DNA of 64,000 nt from the NCBI RefSeq assembly GCF_019972295.1, contig NZ_BLJA01000001.1, positions 1,024,049-1,088,048 on the forward strand, given 5' to 3'. Made by a program: the position numbers and the translations under genes. The notes beneath the pieces are model-generated. The model was given only the letters and a program-made list of their open reading frames with translations, was not told the origin of the DNA and searched no databases. This DNA is from Geobacter sp. AOG2. Its GTDB lineage: Bacteria; Desulfobacterota; Desulfuromonadia; Geobacterales; Pseudopelobacteraceae. This document shows positions 55,075-64,000 of the stretch, piece after piece; within the stretch, counting starts at the first letter, position 1, and each line of letters begins with the position of its first letter.

Positions 55075-55821
55075 TCAGCAGCCACAGGCGCCATCTTCCC
55101 GTTCAATCTCGGACAGCAACGTGCGGTCTTCCTTATTAAGCGCGATTTCCCCCAGCAGGTCCGGCCGGAGCCAGCGGGTCTTGCGCAGTGATTCGCGTCT
55201 TCGCCATTTCCTGATCAGTTCATGGTTGCCGGACAGTAGCACCTCCGGCACCTTGATACCCCTGAACTCAGGAGGACGCGTGTACTGGGGGTACTCCAGA
55301 AGACCGTCGCAGAATGAGTCTGTTTCAGCCGATTCGTCGCTGCCAAGTACACCGGGTAAAAGTCGTGTCACGGCATCCACTATGGCCATGGCGGCAATTT
55401 CGCCGCCGGAGAGGACGTAGTCCCCCAGCGAGATGTCGTCTTCAACGTACAACTGCCGAACACGCTCGTCGATGCCCTCATAGCGGCCGCAGATGATGAT
55501 CAGTCCGTCGCGCCGCGCCAGTTCCGCTGCCACCTGGTGGGTGAAGCGCCTGCCTTGGGGGGAGGTCATGACCACGGTCGAGTTGGGCCGGTCGGCCTTG
55601 ACCGATTCGATGCAGGCGGCCAGAGGTTCCACCTTCATGACCATGCCGGCACCACCTCCGTAGGGGGCGTCATCGGCAGTCTGGTGCCGGTCGGTTGCCC
55701 AGTCGCGGATGTTGTGCAACGCAATGTCAATGAGCTGCTTGTCTTTACCTCTCCTGATGATGCTCTCGTCGAAAGGACCGGCGAACATTCCGGGAAAGAG
55801 GGTCAAAATATCGAAAATCAT
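55075..55821 (-). CDS. trmD: tRNA (guanine-N1-)-methyltransferase
   Basis: A 248-aa SPOUT methyltransferase that makes m1G37 in tRNA to prevent frameshifting. The N-terminus [13 protein letters not shown], the [12 protein letters not shown] segment, and the trefoil-knot region [13 protein letters not shown]...[16 protein letters not shown] are diagnostic. It overlaps rimM by 4 bp (ATGA) in the conserved rpsP-rimM-trmD-rplS order. Confidence 0.98.
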   Translation of the reverse strand: MIFDILTLFPGMFAGPFDESIIRRGKDKQLIDIALHNIRDWATDRHQTADDAPYGGGAGMVMKVEPLAACIESVKADRPNSTVVMTSPQGRRFTHQVAAELARRDGLIIICGRYEGIDERVRQLYVEDDISLGDYVLSGGEIAAMAIVDAVTRLLPGVLGSDESAETDSFCDGLLEYPQYTRPPEFRGIKVPEVLLSGNHELIRKWRRRESLRKTRWLRPDLLGEIALNKEDRTLLSEIEREDGACGC

Positions 55822-56342
55822 AAATCCAGAAGACCGTCCAGAGGGGTGATGACCATGGTGCCCCCTGCCAAGTCAACGGAACTGATTACGGAGGCTACCG
55901 CCGGGATCAGGTATTCCTGCTTGTCCTTGCGCACCACGTAGACGTCGTTACTTCCGGTCTCGAAGATGTCGGCCAGCGTACCAAGCTCGACTCCATCGAC
56001 CGTCACGACCCGCAGGCCGAGTAAGTCGCACCAGTAATACTCGTCATCTTCCGGTTCCGGCAATTGGCTGCGCCGGAGGCATAACTCGCTACCCACCAGG
56101 GGAAGCGCCTGGTCGATACTGTCGAAATCCTTCAGGCCGAGGATGAAACCGGCACTGTGCGGCTTTATGCTCTTGACGCCGAATTCCCGTAGCGTCGCGC
56201 CGTCAGGGCTTTTCAGGGTTATGACCCGCGCAGCGCCAAGGCTCTCAAGGTTGCCCGAATAGGAATAGACCTTGAGCTGCCCCTTGATCCCATGGGTCCC
56301 AGTGATCTTGCCCACGGTAATCAGTTCGTCCGTTTTGCCCAT
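55818..56342 (-). CDS. rimM: Ribosome maturation factor RimM
   Basis: A 174-aa 16S rRNA processing factor. N-terminal beta barrel ([20 protein letters not shown]) and C-terminal PRC-barrel domain ([36 protein letters not shown]) are clear. Its ATG shares one base with the khpA stop (TAATG), and its own end overlaps trmD, so the block is translationally coupled. Confidence 0.97.
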   Translation of the reverse strand: MGKTDELITVGKITGTHGIKGQLKVYSYSGNLESLGAARVITLKSPDGATLREFGVKSIKPHSAGFILGLKDFDSIDQALPLVGSELCLRRSQLPEPEDDEYYWCDLLGLRVVTVDGVELGTLADIFETGSNDVYVVRKDKQEYLIPAVASVISSVDLAGGTMVITPLDGLLDL

Positions 56343-56572
56343 TATTCTACGATTTTGAGGATAGCCTTCTTGTTGTCCTTGGTGGACACGGCATTGAGGA
56401 TTGTGCGGATCGCCTTGGCGGTACGGCCTTCCTTGCCAATGATGCGGCCCATGTCCTCTTTGGCGACGGTCAGTTTTATGACCAGCGTGTCCTCTTCAGT
56501 CTCTTCGGCGGTCTTGACCTGAGTCGGATCGTCAACCAATGCCTTTGCGATGGTTTCAACAAGTGCTTTCAT
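56342..56572 (-). CDS. khpA: KH-domain RNA-binding protein KhpA
   Basis: A 76-aa single KH-domain protein. The GxxG loop appears as IIGKEGRTAKAIRTIL at residues 46-61. KhpA binds RNA and, in other bacteria, partners with KhpB in cell-division and envelope regulation. It is in its usual place between rpsP and rimM. Confidence 0.95.
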   Translation of the reverse strand: MKALVETIAKALVDDPTQVKTAEETEEDTLVIKLTVAKEDMGRIIGKEGRTAKAIRTILNAVSTKDNKKAILKIVE

Positions 56573-56626
56573 GTCGGTATCCTCTGCTCATGTAGAATCA
56601 CCGGCGGACCGGGGTGGATACACTCG

Positions 56627-56893
56627 CTATGCCGCCGGTGCCGCCACCTTGTCCAGAATGCCCGCATTCTTGAGAAGCTGGCGGACGGTGTCAGTCGGCT
56701 GAGCGCCTTTTTCGAGCCAAGCCTGGGCCTTTTCGGCGTTCAGCTTGATCGCGGCCGGATTTTTGGTGGGGTCGTAGGTCCCCACGTTTTCAATGAAACG
56801 TCCATCCCTGCGGCAGCGCTCGTCGGCAACAACCACCTGGTAGAAAGGTCTTTTTTTTGCGCCTGCCCGTGCAAGCCTGATCTTGATTGCCAT
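56627..56893 (-). CDS. rpsP: 30S ribosomal protein S16
   Basis: An 88-aa S16 with the typical beginning [36 protein letters not shown] split over residues 1-37 and the [21 protein letters not shown] block. It follows ffh by 62 bp. AGGAGG precedes its ATG. Confidence 0.98.
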   Translation of the reverse strand: MAIKIRLARAGAKKRPFYQVVVADERCRRDGRFIENVGTYDPTKNPAAIKLNAEKAQAWLEKGAQPTDTVRQLLKNAGILDKVAAPAA

Positions 56894-56955
56894 CGTGAAT
56901 CCTCCTGATTCTTTCCTTCTGCGAAGTTTACGTAAAACGTAATGAGATATTTCGT

Positions 56956-58317
56956 CTATCCGAATGGAAGCATGCCCTTGCCAAGCCCCCCCATGCCTTT
57001 GAGGAGCCCCTTTGGGCCGAGCTTCTGGAGCTGTTTGACCACTTTTTGCGCCTCGGTGAAGCGCTTGAGCAACTGGTTGACCTCCTGCACGGTGGTGCCG
57101 CTCCCCTTGGCGATGCGCAGGCGCCTGCTGCCGTTGATGATGCCGTGGTTAGCCCGCTCACCCGGCGTCATGGAGCGGATAATGGCCTCGATCCGCTTCA
57201 TTTCCTTTTCGCTGGGCTGGGCTCCCTGCATCTGCTTCATCATCTTGCCCATGCCGGGGATCATCCCCATGATCGACTCCAGCGACCCCATCTTCTTGAT
57301 CTGCTGGAGTTGGGCCAGAAAGTCCTCAAGGTCGAATTGGCTCTTCTTCAGTTTTTGCTGGAGCCTGGCGGCCTCTTTTTCGTCAAAGACCGACTGGGCC
57401 TTTTCCACCAGCGTCAGCACATCGCCCATGCCCAGGATGCGCGAAACTAGGCGATCGGCGTGGAATATCTCCAGGGCGTCGAGTTTCTCGCCCAGGCCGA
57501 CGAACTTGACCGGCTTGCCGGTGACCGCCTTGACCGAAAGGGCGGCGCCGCCTTTCGCGTCGCCGTCCAGCTTGGTCAGAACCACGCCGGTTATATCCAG
57601 CCGCTCGTTGAACCCGCCGGCGACATTGACTGCCTCCTGGCCGGTCATGGCGTCGGCGACGAAGAGGATCTCCATAGGTTGAACAGCGGCCTTGATCTCG
57701 GCCAGTTCGTTCATCAGGAAATCATCGATCTGGTGTCGCCCGGCGGTGTCCAGAATAACCGTGTCGTAGCCGTTCAGTTCGGCGAAACGCATGGCGGCCG
57801 AGCAAATATCCACTGGTTTCTGGTCAGCCGAGGAGTTGAACACCTCAAGGCTGAGTTGTTTACCGACGGTCTTGAGCTGCTCGATGGCTGCCGGACGGTA
57901 AACGTCGGCCGGAACCAGCAGCGGGCGCCGTTTCTGGCTTTTCAGATGCCTGCCGAGCTTGCCACAGGTCGTGGTCTTGCCGGCGCCCTGCAACCCGACC
58001 ATCATTATCGCCACCGGCGGCTTGGCCGCCAAATTGAGGCTATTATCCTCGTTGCCGCCCATGATAGCCACCAACTCTTCATGGACGATCTTTATTACTT
58101 GTTGGCCGGGTGTCAGGCTCTGCGCAACTTCGGTGCCGACCGCCTTGACGCGGACGCTCTCGACGAAATCCTTGACGACTTTGAAATTGACATCAGCCTC
58201 AAGAAGCGCCAAGCGGACCTCCCGCAGCGCCTCCTTGATGTTTTCCTCGGTCATTACCCCTTGGCCGCGGAGCTTTTTAAAGACCGACTCGAGTTTTTCA
58301 GAAAGGCTGTCAAACAT
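56956..58317 (-). CDS. ffh: Signal recognition particle protein Ffh
   Basis: A 453-aa SRP GTPase that targets membrane proteins co-translationally. Order: N domain, G domain with P-loop [10 protein letters not shown] (about 107-116), [10 protein letters not shown] and [10 protein letters not shown] motifs, then a methionine-rich M domain ([34 protein letters not shown]). The DTAGR motif is followed by H where L is usual, a small deviation. It heads the rpsP-rplS ribosomal block. Confidence 0.97.
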   Translation of the reverse strand: MFDSLSEKLESVFKKLRGQGVMTEENIKEALREVRLALLEADVNFKVVKDFVESVRVKAVGTEVAQSLTPGQQVIKIVHEELVAIMGGNEDNSLNLAAKPPVAIMMVGLQGAGKTTTCGKLGRHLKSQKRRPLLVPADVYRPAAIEQLKTVGKQLSLEVFNSSADQKPVDICSAAMRFAELNGYDTVILDTAGRHQIDDFLMNELAEIKAAVQPMEILFVADAMTGQEAVNVAGGFNERLDITGVVLTKLDGDAKGGAALSVKAVTGKPVKFVGLGEKLDALEIFHADRLVSRILGMGDVLTLVEKAQSVFDEKEAARLQQKLKKSQFDLEDFLAQLQQIKKMGSLESIMGMIPGMGKMMKQMQGAQPSEKEMKRIEAIIRSMTPGERANHGIINGSRRLRIAKGSGTTVQEVNQLLKRFTEAQKVVKQLQKLGPKGLLKGMGGLGKGMLPFG

Positions 58318-58405
58318 CGTCGTTGCATCGTCTCATGGTACGGAATATTCCAAAAGGGGTTTACTATAAAGTAGCCTTGCGAGAGCTGTCAAGAACTATT
58401 TGTTT

Positions 58406-58981
58406 TTAAAGCCGTATTACCTGTGGTGCCGAAAGCAGGCTTTCGACGGTGGTAAGCATGTTTGTGGTGGTACCGGCCTTCAGTTTGTCCTTGAGTTTGA
58501 AGAAGTCCAGGCAGAGACCGCAAGAGAGGATTTCCACCCCCATGCCGCCCAGCTTTTCCAATGCCTCGAGCACATCCGACCCTTCTACGGTAAGAAACAC
58601 CCCGGTGTTGAGGAACAGCATGCGCGTCGGCAGATCGCTCGTCTCCAGCAGGGTATGGATAAAATTTTTCATCAGCAGGCTTCCCAGCTCTTCAGGGCCA
58701 TCTCCCAGCCGGTTGGATGTGATCAGTACAACCCGCTCGCCGGTGGCCGTGCCTGCTGCGGGTTGCGGAGTTCGTTCCGCGGTGGAAATGGTCAAGGCCC
58801 ATCCGTTGCCGTCACGCTCTTCGCAGACCTGGCAGCCGCGGTTGCGGGCAAAGCGGGTAACGTTTTCCCGTGGCGCGCCGTCATCCAGCAAAACCCGAAA
58901 TTCGGCCTGTTCTTCCAGCGCCTTTTTTACCGTAATTACCGGGGCCGGACAGGCCAGGTTCCTGCAGTCGATGGTAGTCAT
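58406..58981 (-). CDS. yedF: Selenium metabolism protein YedF (TusA-like plus DsrE-like)
   Basis: A 191-aa two-domain protein. The N-terminal TusA-like domain (residues 1-70) begins TTIDCRNLACPAPVITVKKAL with the CPxP active site at C11. The C-terminal DsrE-like domain (about 82-190) contains FLNTGVFLTVEGSDVLEALEKLG and a second cysteine pair SCGLC. The YedF family is known to co-occur with selenium utilisation. It is followed upstream by the DUF3343 gene, its common partner, 21 bp away, and a candidate selenoprotein gene lies about 5 kb off. Confidence 0.88.
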   Translation of the reverse strand: MTTIDCRNLACPAPVITVKKALEEQAEFRVLLDDGAPRENVTRFARNRGCQVCEERDGNGWALTISTAERTPQPAAGTATGERVVLITSNRLGDGPEELGSLLMKNFIHTLLETSDLPTRMLFLNTGVFLTVEGSDVLEALEKLGGMGVEILSCGLCLDFFKLKDKLKAGTTTNMLTTVESLLSAPQVIRL

Positions 58982-59002
58982 GCTTGTGTGCCTCTTTTCT
59001 TT

Positions 59003-59308
59003 CTATATGCTGTGTGAGCCATCAGGCCCGATGCCCCAGATCGTAACGAACAGCCCGTCCCGATATACACTGACAAAGGCCGGCAGCAATCCATCCCGTT
59101 CCAATGCCCCCATGACCTGCTCGCGAACATCCTCATTGAAGCGCAGGGCCAGCCCGCAGTCGGTCTGGAGTTGCCGGGGGGCGGGGATAAGCAGCACCGG
59201 CAGCCCGAGGGCCTTGAGGAGGCTTTCGGCCTTCATCACGCGGTGGCCGGAATTGAATACCGCCAGCAAATGTCCTTCCTGTACCATAAGGCGTTTCTCC
59301 ATCGTCAT
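59003..59308 (-). CDS. DUF3343 protein, putative Se/S carrier
   Basis: A 101-aa protein of the DUF3343 family (putative Se/S carrier-like). The pattern GHLLAVFNSGHRVMKAESLLKALGL, LLIPAPRQLQTDCGLALRF is typical, and the conserved cysteine (C51) lies in the DCGLAL segment. These proteins usually neighbour YedF and selenium genes, as here. Their biochemical role is unproven. The start could also be the ATG two codons further in. Confidence 0.82.
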   Translation of the reverse strand: MTMEKRLMVQEGHLLAVFNSGHRVMKAESLLKALGLPVLLIPAPRQLQTDCGLALRFNEDVREQVMGALERDGLLPAFVSVYRDGLFVTIWGIGPDGSHSI

Positions 59309-59330
59309 ATCCCATTAAACCATAAGCGGA

Positions 59331-59359
59331 TTGACAAACCGCAAACGAATTTCTACTAT
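59331..59359 (+). promoter_or_regulatory. Promoter of the 85-aa membrane protein and DUF721 genes
   Basis: TTGACA (59331-59336), 17 bp, TACTAT (59354-59359), followed 13 bp later by AAAGGAG and the ATG. Confidence 0.75.
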
Positions 59360-59377
59360 GCGCGAAAGGAGTAGCGC

Positions 59378-59635
59378 ATGCAAGAGTCTTTGAGTGTCGT
59401 CGGCTTGGTTTATCTGGCCTTTATCATCAATATCCCATGCGGTTATCTGCGTGAAAACTATAAAAAATTCTCTCCCATGTGGTGGATCCTGATCCATATC
59501 TCCATACCCGTAATCGTCGCATTACGCATCTTTGCCGGTATAAGCTGGCATGCGATCCCTCTTACCCTGGGTGGATCGGTGGCCGGCCAGATCGTGGGTG
59601 GTATCATTAACCGACGGAGAAAACAAAATGGCTAA
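59378..59635 (+). CDS. Small membrane protein, unknown
   Basis: An 85-aa protein with about two to three hydrophobic segments (residues 7-22, 35-53, 57-76) and a basic C-terminus (NRRRKQNG). It has a promoter, a strong AAAGGAG, and overlaps the start of the following DUF721 gene by 8 bp, so it is expressed. No family beyond small membrane protein is recognised. Confidence 0.7.
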   Translation: MQESLSVVGLVYLAFIINIPCGYLRENYKKFSPMWWILIHISIPVIVALRIFAGISWHAIPLTLGGSVAGQIVGGIINRRRKQNG

Positions 59636-60104
59636 GCGGGCGAGAATGGGTTTTCCTCAACTCCTTCCCGACCTGCTCCGGAAGCAACTGGCAGGGCTCG
59701 GATTAGCGGAGCGTCTGCGGGAGGCCGAGATCTGGCGCCTATGGCCCGAAGTGGTCGGCCCGGCGGTGGCCTCGCGGGCACAACCGTTGAGGATCATCAA
59801 CGGCACCCTGACGGTGGCTGTGTCCAGCCCGGCCTGGATGCAGGAACTGCGCTTTCTTACCACCATGATGAAGGAAAAACTCAATGATCGCCTTGGAGTA
59901 GTACTGATCAAGGAGATCGTTCTCCGGCCGGGTACGATTGAAAAGGCGTCTCCGTCCGCTGTTGAGGACGATCCCACTCCCCCAAAGGTCCTGAACGAGC
60001 AGCAGAAAGCGTTCATTGCCGAACAGGTTGCCGGCATTACCGACCCTGAGATACGCGCGGCCTTTGCCGAACTCATGAAGACCACGTTCGAAAGAGGCCA
60101 CTAG
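59628..60104 (+). CDS. DUF721 (DciA-like) protein
   Basis: A 158-aa protein with a DUF721 domain in the first 95 residues: EIWRLWPEVVGPAVASRAQPLRIINGTLTVAVSSPAWMQEL is the typical KH-like fold. In many bacteria DciA of this family loads the replicative helicase. The C-terminal 60 residues are acidic and helical. The ATG at 59628 has GGAG about 8 nt before it and overlaps the upstream gene. Confidence 0.82.
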   Translation: MAKRARMGFPQLLPDLLRKQLAGLGLAERLREAEIWRLWPEVVGPAVASRAQPLRIINGTLTVAVSSPAWMQELRFLTTMMKEKLNDRLGVVLIKEIVLRPGTIEKASPSAVEDDPTPPKVLNEQQKAFIAEQVAGITDPEIRAAFAELMKTTFERGH

Positions 60105-60201
60105 TATCCCTGTAAGTGAGTAGCGGGATGAAGGCGTGTTGCCGGCGACGTGGGCGGGCCCCTGAAGCCCGGTGCCTGACAATAATCCCATGTGAATACG
60201 G

Positions 60202-60261
60202 AAAACCAGGCAGCCCCGGACCTTTGTGAAGGACTCGCGAAGGCCGGGGTTGTCTGGTTTT
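60202..60261. terminator. Bidirectional terminator between DUF721 gene and ettA
   Basis: AAAACCAGGCAGCCCCGG pairs with CCGGGGTTGTCTGGTTTT, an 18-bp stem with two G-T pairs, around a partly structured loop. A- and T-runs on both sides suit the convergent genes. Confidence 0.8.
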
Positions 60262-60285
60262 GGATCGAGGCCGCGTTGTTAAACG

Positions 60286-61965
60286 TCAAGCCCTGGTCAA
60301 CTGGCGGTATTTGATGCGGTGCGGTTGTTCGGCCGCCGCGCCCAGCCTCTTTTTTCTGTCTTCCTCGTACTCCGAATAGTTCCCGTCGAAGAATACCACG
60401 CTGGAATCCCCCTCAAAGGCCAGTATGTGGGTGGCAATGCGGTCGAGGAACCAGCGGTCGTGGCTGATGACCACCGCGCATCCGGCGAAATTTTCCAGCG
60501 CCTCCTCCAGCGCGCGCATGGTGTTCACGTCCAGGTCATTGGTCGGTTCGTCCAGCAGGATTACGTTGGCTCCGCTTTTGAGCATCTTGGCCAGATGCAC
60601 CCGGTTGCGTTCGCCCCCCGATAGCATCCCCACTTTCTTCTGCTGGTCCGCGCCGGAGAAGTTGAAGCGTGACACATAGGCCCTTGAATTGACTGCAACC
60701 TTACCGAGTTGGACAACTTCCTGCCCCTCTGAGATCTCCTCCCAGATGTTTTTGTCCGGGTTCAGGGCGTCGCGGCTCTGGTCCACGTAGGCCAACTGCA
60801 CGGTATCGCCGATGCGGAACGAGCCGGAGTTTGGCGTTTCTTGGCCGGTGATCATGCGGAACAGGGTCGTCTTGCCGGCGCCGTTGGGGCCGATGATCCC
60901 CACGATGCCACCGCGGGGCAAACGGAAGTTCATCCCCTCGAACAGCAGCCGGTCGCCGAAGCCTTTTGCCACGTTGTCCGCCTCGATGACGATATCCCCC
61001 AGCCGTTGTCCGGGCGGGATGTAGATTTCCAGGTCCTTGGCGTTCTTCTCGCTCTCCTGGGCCACCAGTTGTTCATAGGCGCTGATGCGGGCCTGGGACT
61101 TGGCGTGGCGACCTTTGGGGGACATCCTGATCCATTCCAACTCGCGGTTCAGGGTTTTTTGGCGCTCGCTCTCCTGCTTTTCCTCCTGGGCGAGGCGATT
61201 CTGCTTCTGTTCCAGCCAGGAGGAATAGTTGCCTTTCCAGGGGATGCCTTCGCCCCGGTCCAACTCCAGGATCCATCCGGCCACGTTATCAAGGAAATAG
61301 CGATCATGGGTCACGGCGATGACCGTACCGGGGTAGCTATGCAGGTGGTGCTCCAACCAGGCCACCGTTTCGGCGTCCAGATGGTTGGTCGGCTCGTCCA
61401 GGAGCAGAATGTCCGGCTTTTTCAGCAACAACCGGCAGAGTGCCACACGGCGCTTTTCACCGCCGGAGAGCACGGTGACTTGGGTGTCTCCTGGTGGGCA
61501 GCGCAGAGCGTCCATGGCCATTTCCAGGCGGCTGTCCAGGTCCCAGGCATCCAGGTGGTCCAGTTTTTCCTGTAGTGTGGCCTGGCGCTCGCACAGCTTT
61601 TCAAAGTCCGCATCCGGCTCTGAGAACTTGTCGGTTATGGCGTTGAATTCGGCCAGCAGGTCAACGGTTTCTTGTACCCCCTCCTCCACCACCTGCCGCA
61701 CGGTTTTGGTCTCGTCCAGGTGTGGTTCCTGCTCCAGGTAGCCCACGGTGTAACCGGGGGAGAGTACTGCCTGACCGTTGAAATCCTTGTCCACGCCTGC
61801 CATAATCCTGAGCAGCGAGCTTTTGCCAGAACCGTTCAGGCCCAGTACGCCGATTTTTGCGCCATAAAAGTAGGAGAGGGATATGTCCTTGATGACCGGC
61901 TTTTTGTCGTAAAACTTGCTTACCCGCATCATGGAATAGATGACCTTGTTGACGTCCTGTGCCAC
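60286..61965 (-). CDS. ettA: Energy-dependent translational throttle protein EttA (ABC-F)
   Basis: A 559-aa ABC-F protein with two nucleotide-binding domains and no membrane part. Walker A motifs are GLNGSGKSS and GPNGAGKTT, signatures are LSGGEKRRV and LSGGERNRV, with a charged linker ([19 protein letters not shown]) between. ABC-F proteins act at the ribosomal E site; the length and linker fit EttA (555 aa). The GTG at 61965 has AAAGGAGG 6 nt before it and is chosen over a longer upstream frame. Confidence 0.93.
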   Translation of the reverse strand: MAQDVNKVIYSMMRVSKFYDKKPVIKDISLSYFYGAKIGVLGLNGSGKSSLLRIMAGVDKDFNGQAVLSPGYTVGYLEQEPHLDETKTVRQVVEEGVQETVDLLAEFNAITDKFSEPDADFEKLCERQATLQEKLDHLDAWDLDSRLEMAMDALRCPPGDTQVTVLSGGEKRRVALCRLLLKKPDILLLDEPTNHLDAETVAWLEHHLHSYPGTVIAVTHDRYFLDNVAGWILELDRGEGIPWKGNYSSWLEQKQNRLAQEEKQESERQKTLNRELEWIRMSPKGRHAKSQARISAYEQLVAQESEKNAKDLEIYIPPGQRLGDIVIEADNVAKGFGDRLLFEGMNFRLPRGGIVGIIGPNGAGKTTLFRMITGQETPNSGSFRIGDTVQLAYVDQSRDALNPDKNIWEEISEGQEVVQLGKVAVNSRAYVSRFNFSGADQQKKVGMLSGGERNRVHLAKMLKSGANVILLDEPTNDLDVNTMRALEEALENFAGCAVVISHDRWFLDRIATHILAFEGDSSVVFFDGNYSEYEEDRKKRLGAAAEQPHRIKYRQLTRA

Positions 61966-62151
61966 GCGTAGCCTCCTTTGTAAACCAAATGTCACACCCT
62001 TGTACACGCCGCCCATCGTGGCTGTCAACCGCTTTGGATTTTTTTGGGGTATGGGCTTGACAAACAAGACTTAAAAGGTAGTGTATATAATCTGCCGATG
62101 GCAATTGTTATCGATGAGAATACGAATTTTACGGAAAGGAGAGCAGTCACC

Positions 62152-62643
62152 ATGAGTATTAACGTTCAGGAGGCTGTCAAACGCTCGATCCAGACGGAAA
62201 AAAACGCCATGAATTTTTACCAGGTGGGTGCCGGACAGATGAAAGACCCGGATGCCCGCCGGACATTTGAATTGCTGGCAAAGGAAGAGCGGGAACACGC
62301 CGGGCAGTTTTACCGGATATACCCTGGAAACGATATCCCGTCCCTGGATCAGTTCCTTGATGCCGCTCCCGACAACGAATCAAGTTGGATGGCGTCGATT
62401 TCCCGGATTATCGGTCCGGATTTTACCGAGCAAAAGGCCCTGGAACTGGCCATGGAACGTGAACAAAACCTGGAACAGGCCCTGCTGGAAACAGCGGCAA
62501 AGTTCGACGATGCCGGGGTACGGGCGGTGTATGAGCTGAACGCGAAGGAAACCCACAATCACTATCTGATGATCGAGTCCGAGTATGCTCGCGTCATGGG
62601 CATGGTGCATGAAACGGATATGGACACGTACGTAAGGGAATAA
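62152..62643 (+). CDS. Ferritin-like (rubrerythrin-type) protein
   Basis: A 163-aa helical protein with diiron-type ligand spacing: IQTEKNAMNFY, LLAKEEREHAGQFY, AMEREQNLEQALLE and NAKETHNHYLMIESEY. No rubredoxin domain. It is probably involved in iron or peroxide handling. AAAGGAGAG lies 9 nt before the ATG at 62152; upstream codons are rejected. It diverges from ettA with overlapping upstream regions. Confidence 0.85.
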   Translation: MSINVQEAVKRSIQTEKNAMNFYQVGAGQMKDPDARRTFELLAKEEREHAGQFYRIYPGNDIPSLDQFLDAAPDNESSWMASISRIIGPDFTEQKALELAMEREQNLEQALLETAAKFDDAGVRAVYELNAKETHNHYLMIESEYARVMGMVHETDMDTYVRE

Positions 62644-62856
62644 CAGACATTTTTTTCGCAAACTGCGGTTTGTTGTAACAGGGCTCCTTCATGCCTCCTA
62701 TGAAGGGGCCCTGTCTGCTTATGGCGCTGTACATCGCCTCAGTGGTGTATTATCATACAGGTCGCGTGCAGACGGGGGGCTTGCTGCGTATCTGGCTTAA
62801 GTCGGAGGCCCCGGTTGCCGATGAGGAAATGTGAAGGTAACGGCAGGAGGTTCTCC

Positions 62857-63273
62857 ATGGCAAGCGAGGCGGTCGAGAAAAAACAGTCCCAAGATATTGA
62901 ATTAAGCGTTATCGGCAATGCCTTTTGCCTGTTGATCGCATCTGCAGGCTTGCTGGCCGGTTCCATGACGACCAACCTCAGCCTTGCGTACTGGCGTGAG
63001 GATATTATGGCGTTGGCGATCACCGTATTTATGGGGATTCGACTGCTGCGCAGCCTGATGGACGCCATGACGCAGTATCAGGATGCATCGCTACCGGTGC
63101 GTCATCACCGGTCGGGGGCGTCGGAACGCGTGCAGGTTCAGCCCGAGGGGGTGGTGGCGGGTCAGATTCCGGCCGTATCGAGTTTCTCGCCGGACCAGGT
63201 GGTGGAAGAGGTTGTCAAGAGGATAGAGAGCCAGAAGGCTGACGCGGTCAAGAAAAATAAATTTACGAACTGA
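62857..63273 (+). CDS. Small membrane protein preceding a secretion ATPase gene
   Basis: A 138-aa protein with two membrane helices (about residues 20-40 and 49-68) and a cytoplasmic C-terminal tail that is charged and helical (SPDQVVEEVVKRIESQKAD). The ATG at 62857 has AGGAGG 6 nt upstream. It lies 7 bp before a GspE-type ATPase gene, so the two are likely an operon. No family was recognised. Confidence 0.7.
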   Translation: MASEAVEKKQSQDIELSVIGNAFCLLIASAGLLAGSMTTNLSLAYWREDIMALAITVFMGIRLLRSLMDAMTQYQDASLPVRHHRSGASERVQVQPEGVVAGQIPAVSSFSPDQVVEEVVKRIESQKADAVKKNKFTN

Positions 63274-63280
63274 AGGGACC

Positions 63281-64000
63281 ATGCCCGGACCGAACAGACT
63301 GACCCTTGAAAACTGTCTCCTGTTGCTACAACGACGCGGACTGCTCTCCCAAGAGCAACTGAAGGAGATCCTTTCGCGGGGAAAAGCCCAGGAAAGCAAG
63401 CTGTTCGCCCACCATCAAGCCGGTGCATCGCGCAGGGTCCAGCACGGCGCTGAGATTATCTCACCGGTGGAGGTGATCGCCTCCTTCAATCTTGAACTGT
63501 CAGGATCCCCCGGAAAATTCCTTACCGAAGATGTCATTACCGAGGTTGTGGCCACTGCCGTCGGCATGCCCTATCTCAAGATAGACCCCCTCAAGCTTGA
63601 CCTGGATGTGGTAACTGCCCACATCCCGCGTCCCTTTGCCCTTAAAAATCTGATCGTTGCCGTTGCCGAGGATAAGGGAGCCATAACGGTGGCGGTGGCG
63701 GATCCGTTCAACGATGCCATGATAAAAGAGTTAGCCGGCGCGCACCGTCTCGAAATCAGGCGCGTCCTCAGTTCCAAAAGCGATATTCTCAAAATCCTGC
63801 GCGAATTCTACGGGTTCCGCGCCTCGGTCGTGGCGGCCGAGGCCGAGGCGTCATCCGGCGTTGACCTGGGAAACCTGGAGCAACTCTTCAAGCTCAAGGG
63901 GCAACAGGATATTGAAGGGAACGACAAACATGTGGTGACGGCGGTCGATTTTCTGCTGCAATATGCCTTTGACCAGAACGCGAGTGATATCCATATCGAG
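63281..64000 (+). CDS. GspE/PulE-family ATPase, N-terminal part (cut by window end)
   Basis: The first 240 codons of a second type II secretion/pilus ATPase. An MshEN-like N-terminal domain is seen (FLTEDVITEVVATAVGMPYLKIDPLKLD, IVAVAEDKGAITVAVADPFND), and the last visible residues QNASDIHIE are the conserved beginning of the N2/ATPase core. The Walker motifs lie outside the window. AAGGGA precedes the ATG. Confidence 0.87.
   Translation, partial: MPGPNRLTLENCLLLLQRRGLLSQEQLKEILSRGKAQESKLFAHHQAGASRRVQHGAEIISPVEVIASFNLELSGSPGKFLTEDVITEVVATAVGMPYLKIDPLKLDLDVVTAHIPRPFALKNLIVAVAEDKGAITVAVADPFNDAMIKELAGAHRLEIRRVLSSKSDILKILREFYGFRASVVAAEAEASSGVDLGNLEQLFKLKGQQDIEGNDKHVVTAVDFLLQYAFDQNASDIHIE

Noticed and set aside
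62057-62091. TTGACA and TATAAT upstream of the ferritin-like gene as a promoter
   Set aside because: The spacing is 23 bp, too long for a standard sigma70 promoter.

Overview
The window looks like a chromosomal segment of a Geobacter-like deltaproteobacterium (Desulfuromonadia). This is inferred from gene content, not from a database search. Supporting signs are HDOD and hybrid-kinase signalling genes, a feo locus whose FeoA domain is fused to a DtxR-like regulator, two GspE/PilB-type ATPases, a YedF plus DUF3343 selenium pair, archaeal-type phosphoglycerate mutase, and gram-negative envelope genes (TamAB, MltG, RseP). No rRNA, CRISPR array, prophage or insertion sequence was recognised. One tRNA (Val, CAC) is present.

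Layout. 1-9.0 kb (minus strand): an assimilatory sulfate operon read as rrf2 regulator, cysK, siroheme sulfite reductase, an unrecognised barrel-like protein, an SLC13 permease, cysH of the [4Fe-4S] APS-reductase type, cysD, cysN and a partial larE. No APS kinase is seen, which fits direct APS reduction. Two matching palindromes mark the probable Rrf2 operators. 9.3-17.4 kb: a small lipoprotein, a diguanylate cyclase, the tamA-tamB pair and tRNA-Val. 17.5-24.4 kb: the translation/envelope operon rpsB-tsf-pyrH-frr-uppS-cdsA-dxr-rseP. 24.4-36.5 kb: signalling and accessory genes, namely a CheX-like protein, a 12-repeat propeller lipoprotein, an OmpR-type regulator, several small unknowns, a sigma54 activator, and a coupled set of receiver, hybrid kinase, HDOD and small protein, then a ParB-like protein. 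36.6-42.5 kb: fur, feoB, a Cys-rich protein, DtxR-FeoA and apgM. 42.6-52.3 kb: envelope and housekeeping genes with an HDOD-PilB pair.

52.2-58.3 kb (minus strand): the conserved ffh-rpsP-khpA-rimM-trmD-RNA methyltransferase-rplS-rnhB block. It is interrupted between rplS and rnhB by about 1.1 kb of AT-richer DNA. The two edges of this insert carry the two halves of what would be one perfect rho-independent terminator, and they share a 7-bp direct repeat. Inside it are two broken gene remnants and an intact 100-codon frame with an in-frame UGA in a Cys-X-X-UGA-Gly-Gly context, followed by a SECIS-like hairpin. This is a candidate selenoprotein. yedF and DUF3343, both known selenium-associated families, lie 5 kb away.

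58.4-64 kb: yedF and DUF3343, a membrane protein, a DUF721/DciA-like protein, ettA, a ferritin-like protein, and the start of another secretion/pilus ATPase cut by the window end.

Starts were moved from the longest open frame where a Shine-Dalgarno sequence, a coupled stop/start or family length pointed to a downstream codon.
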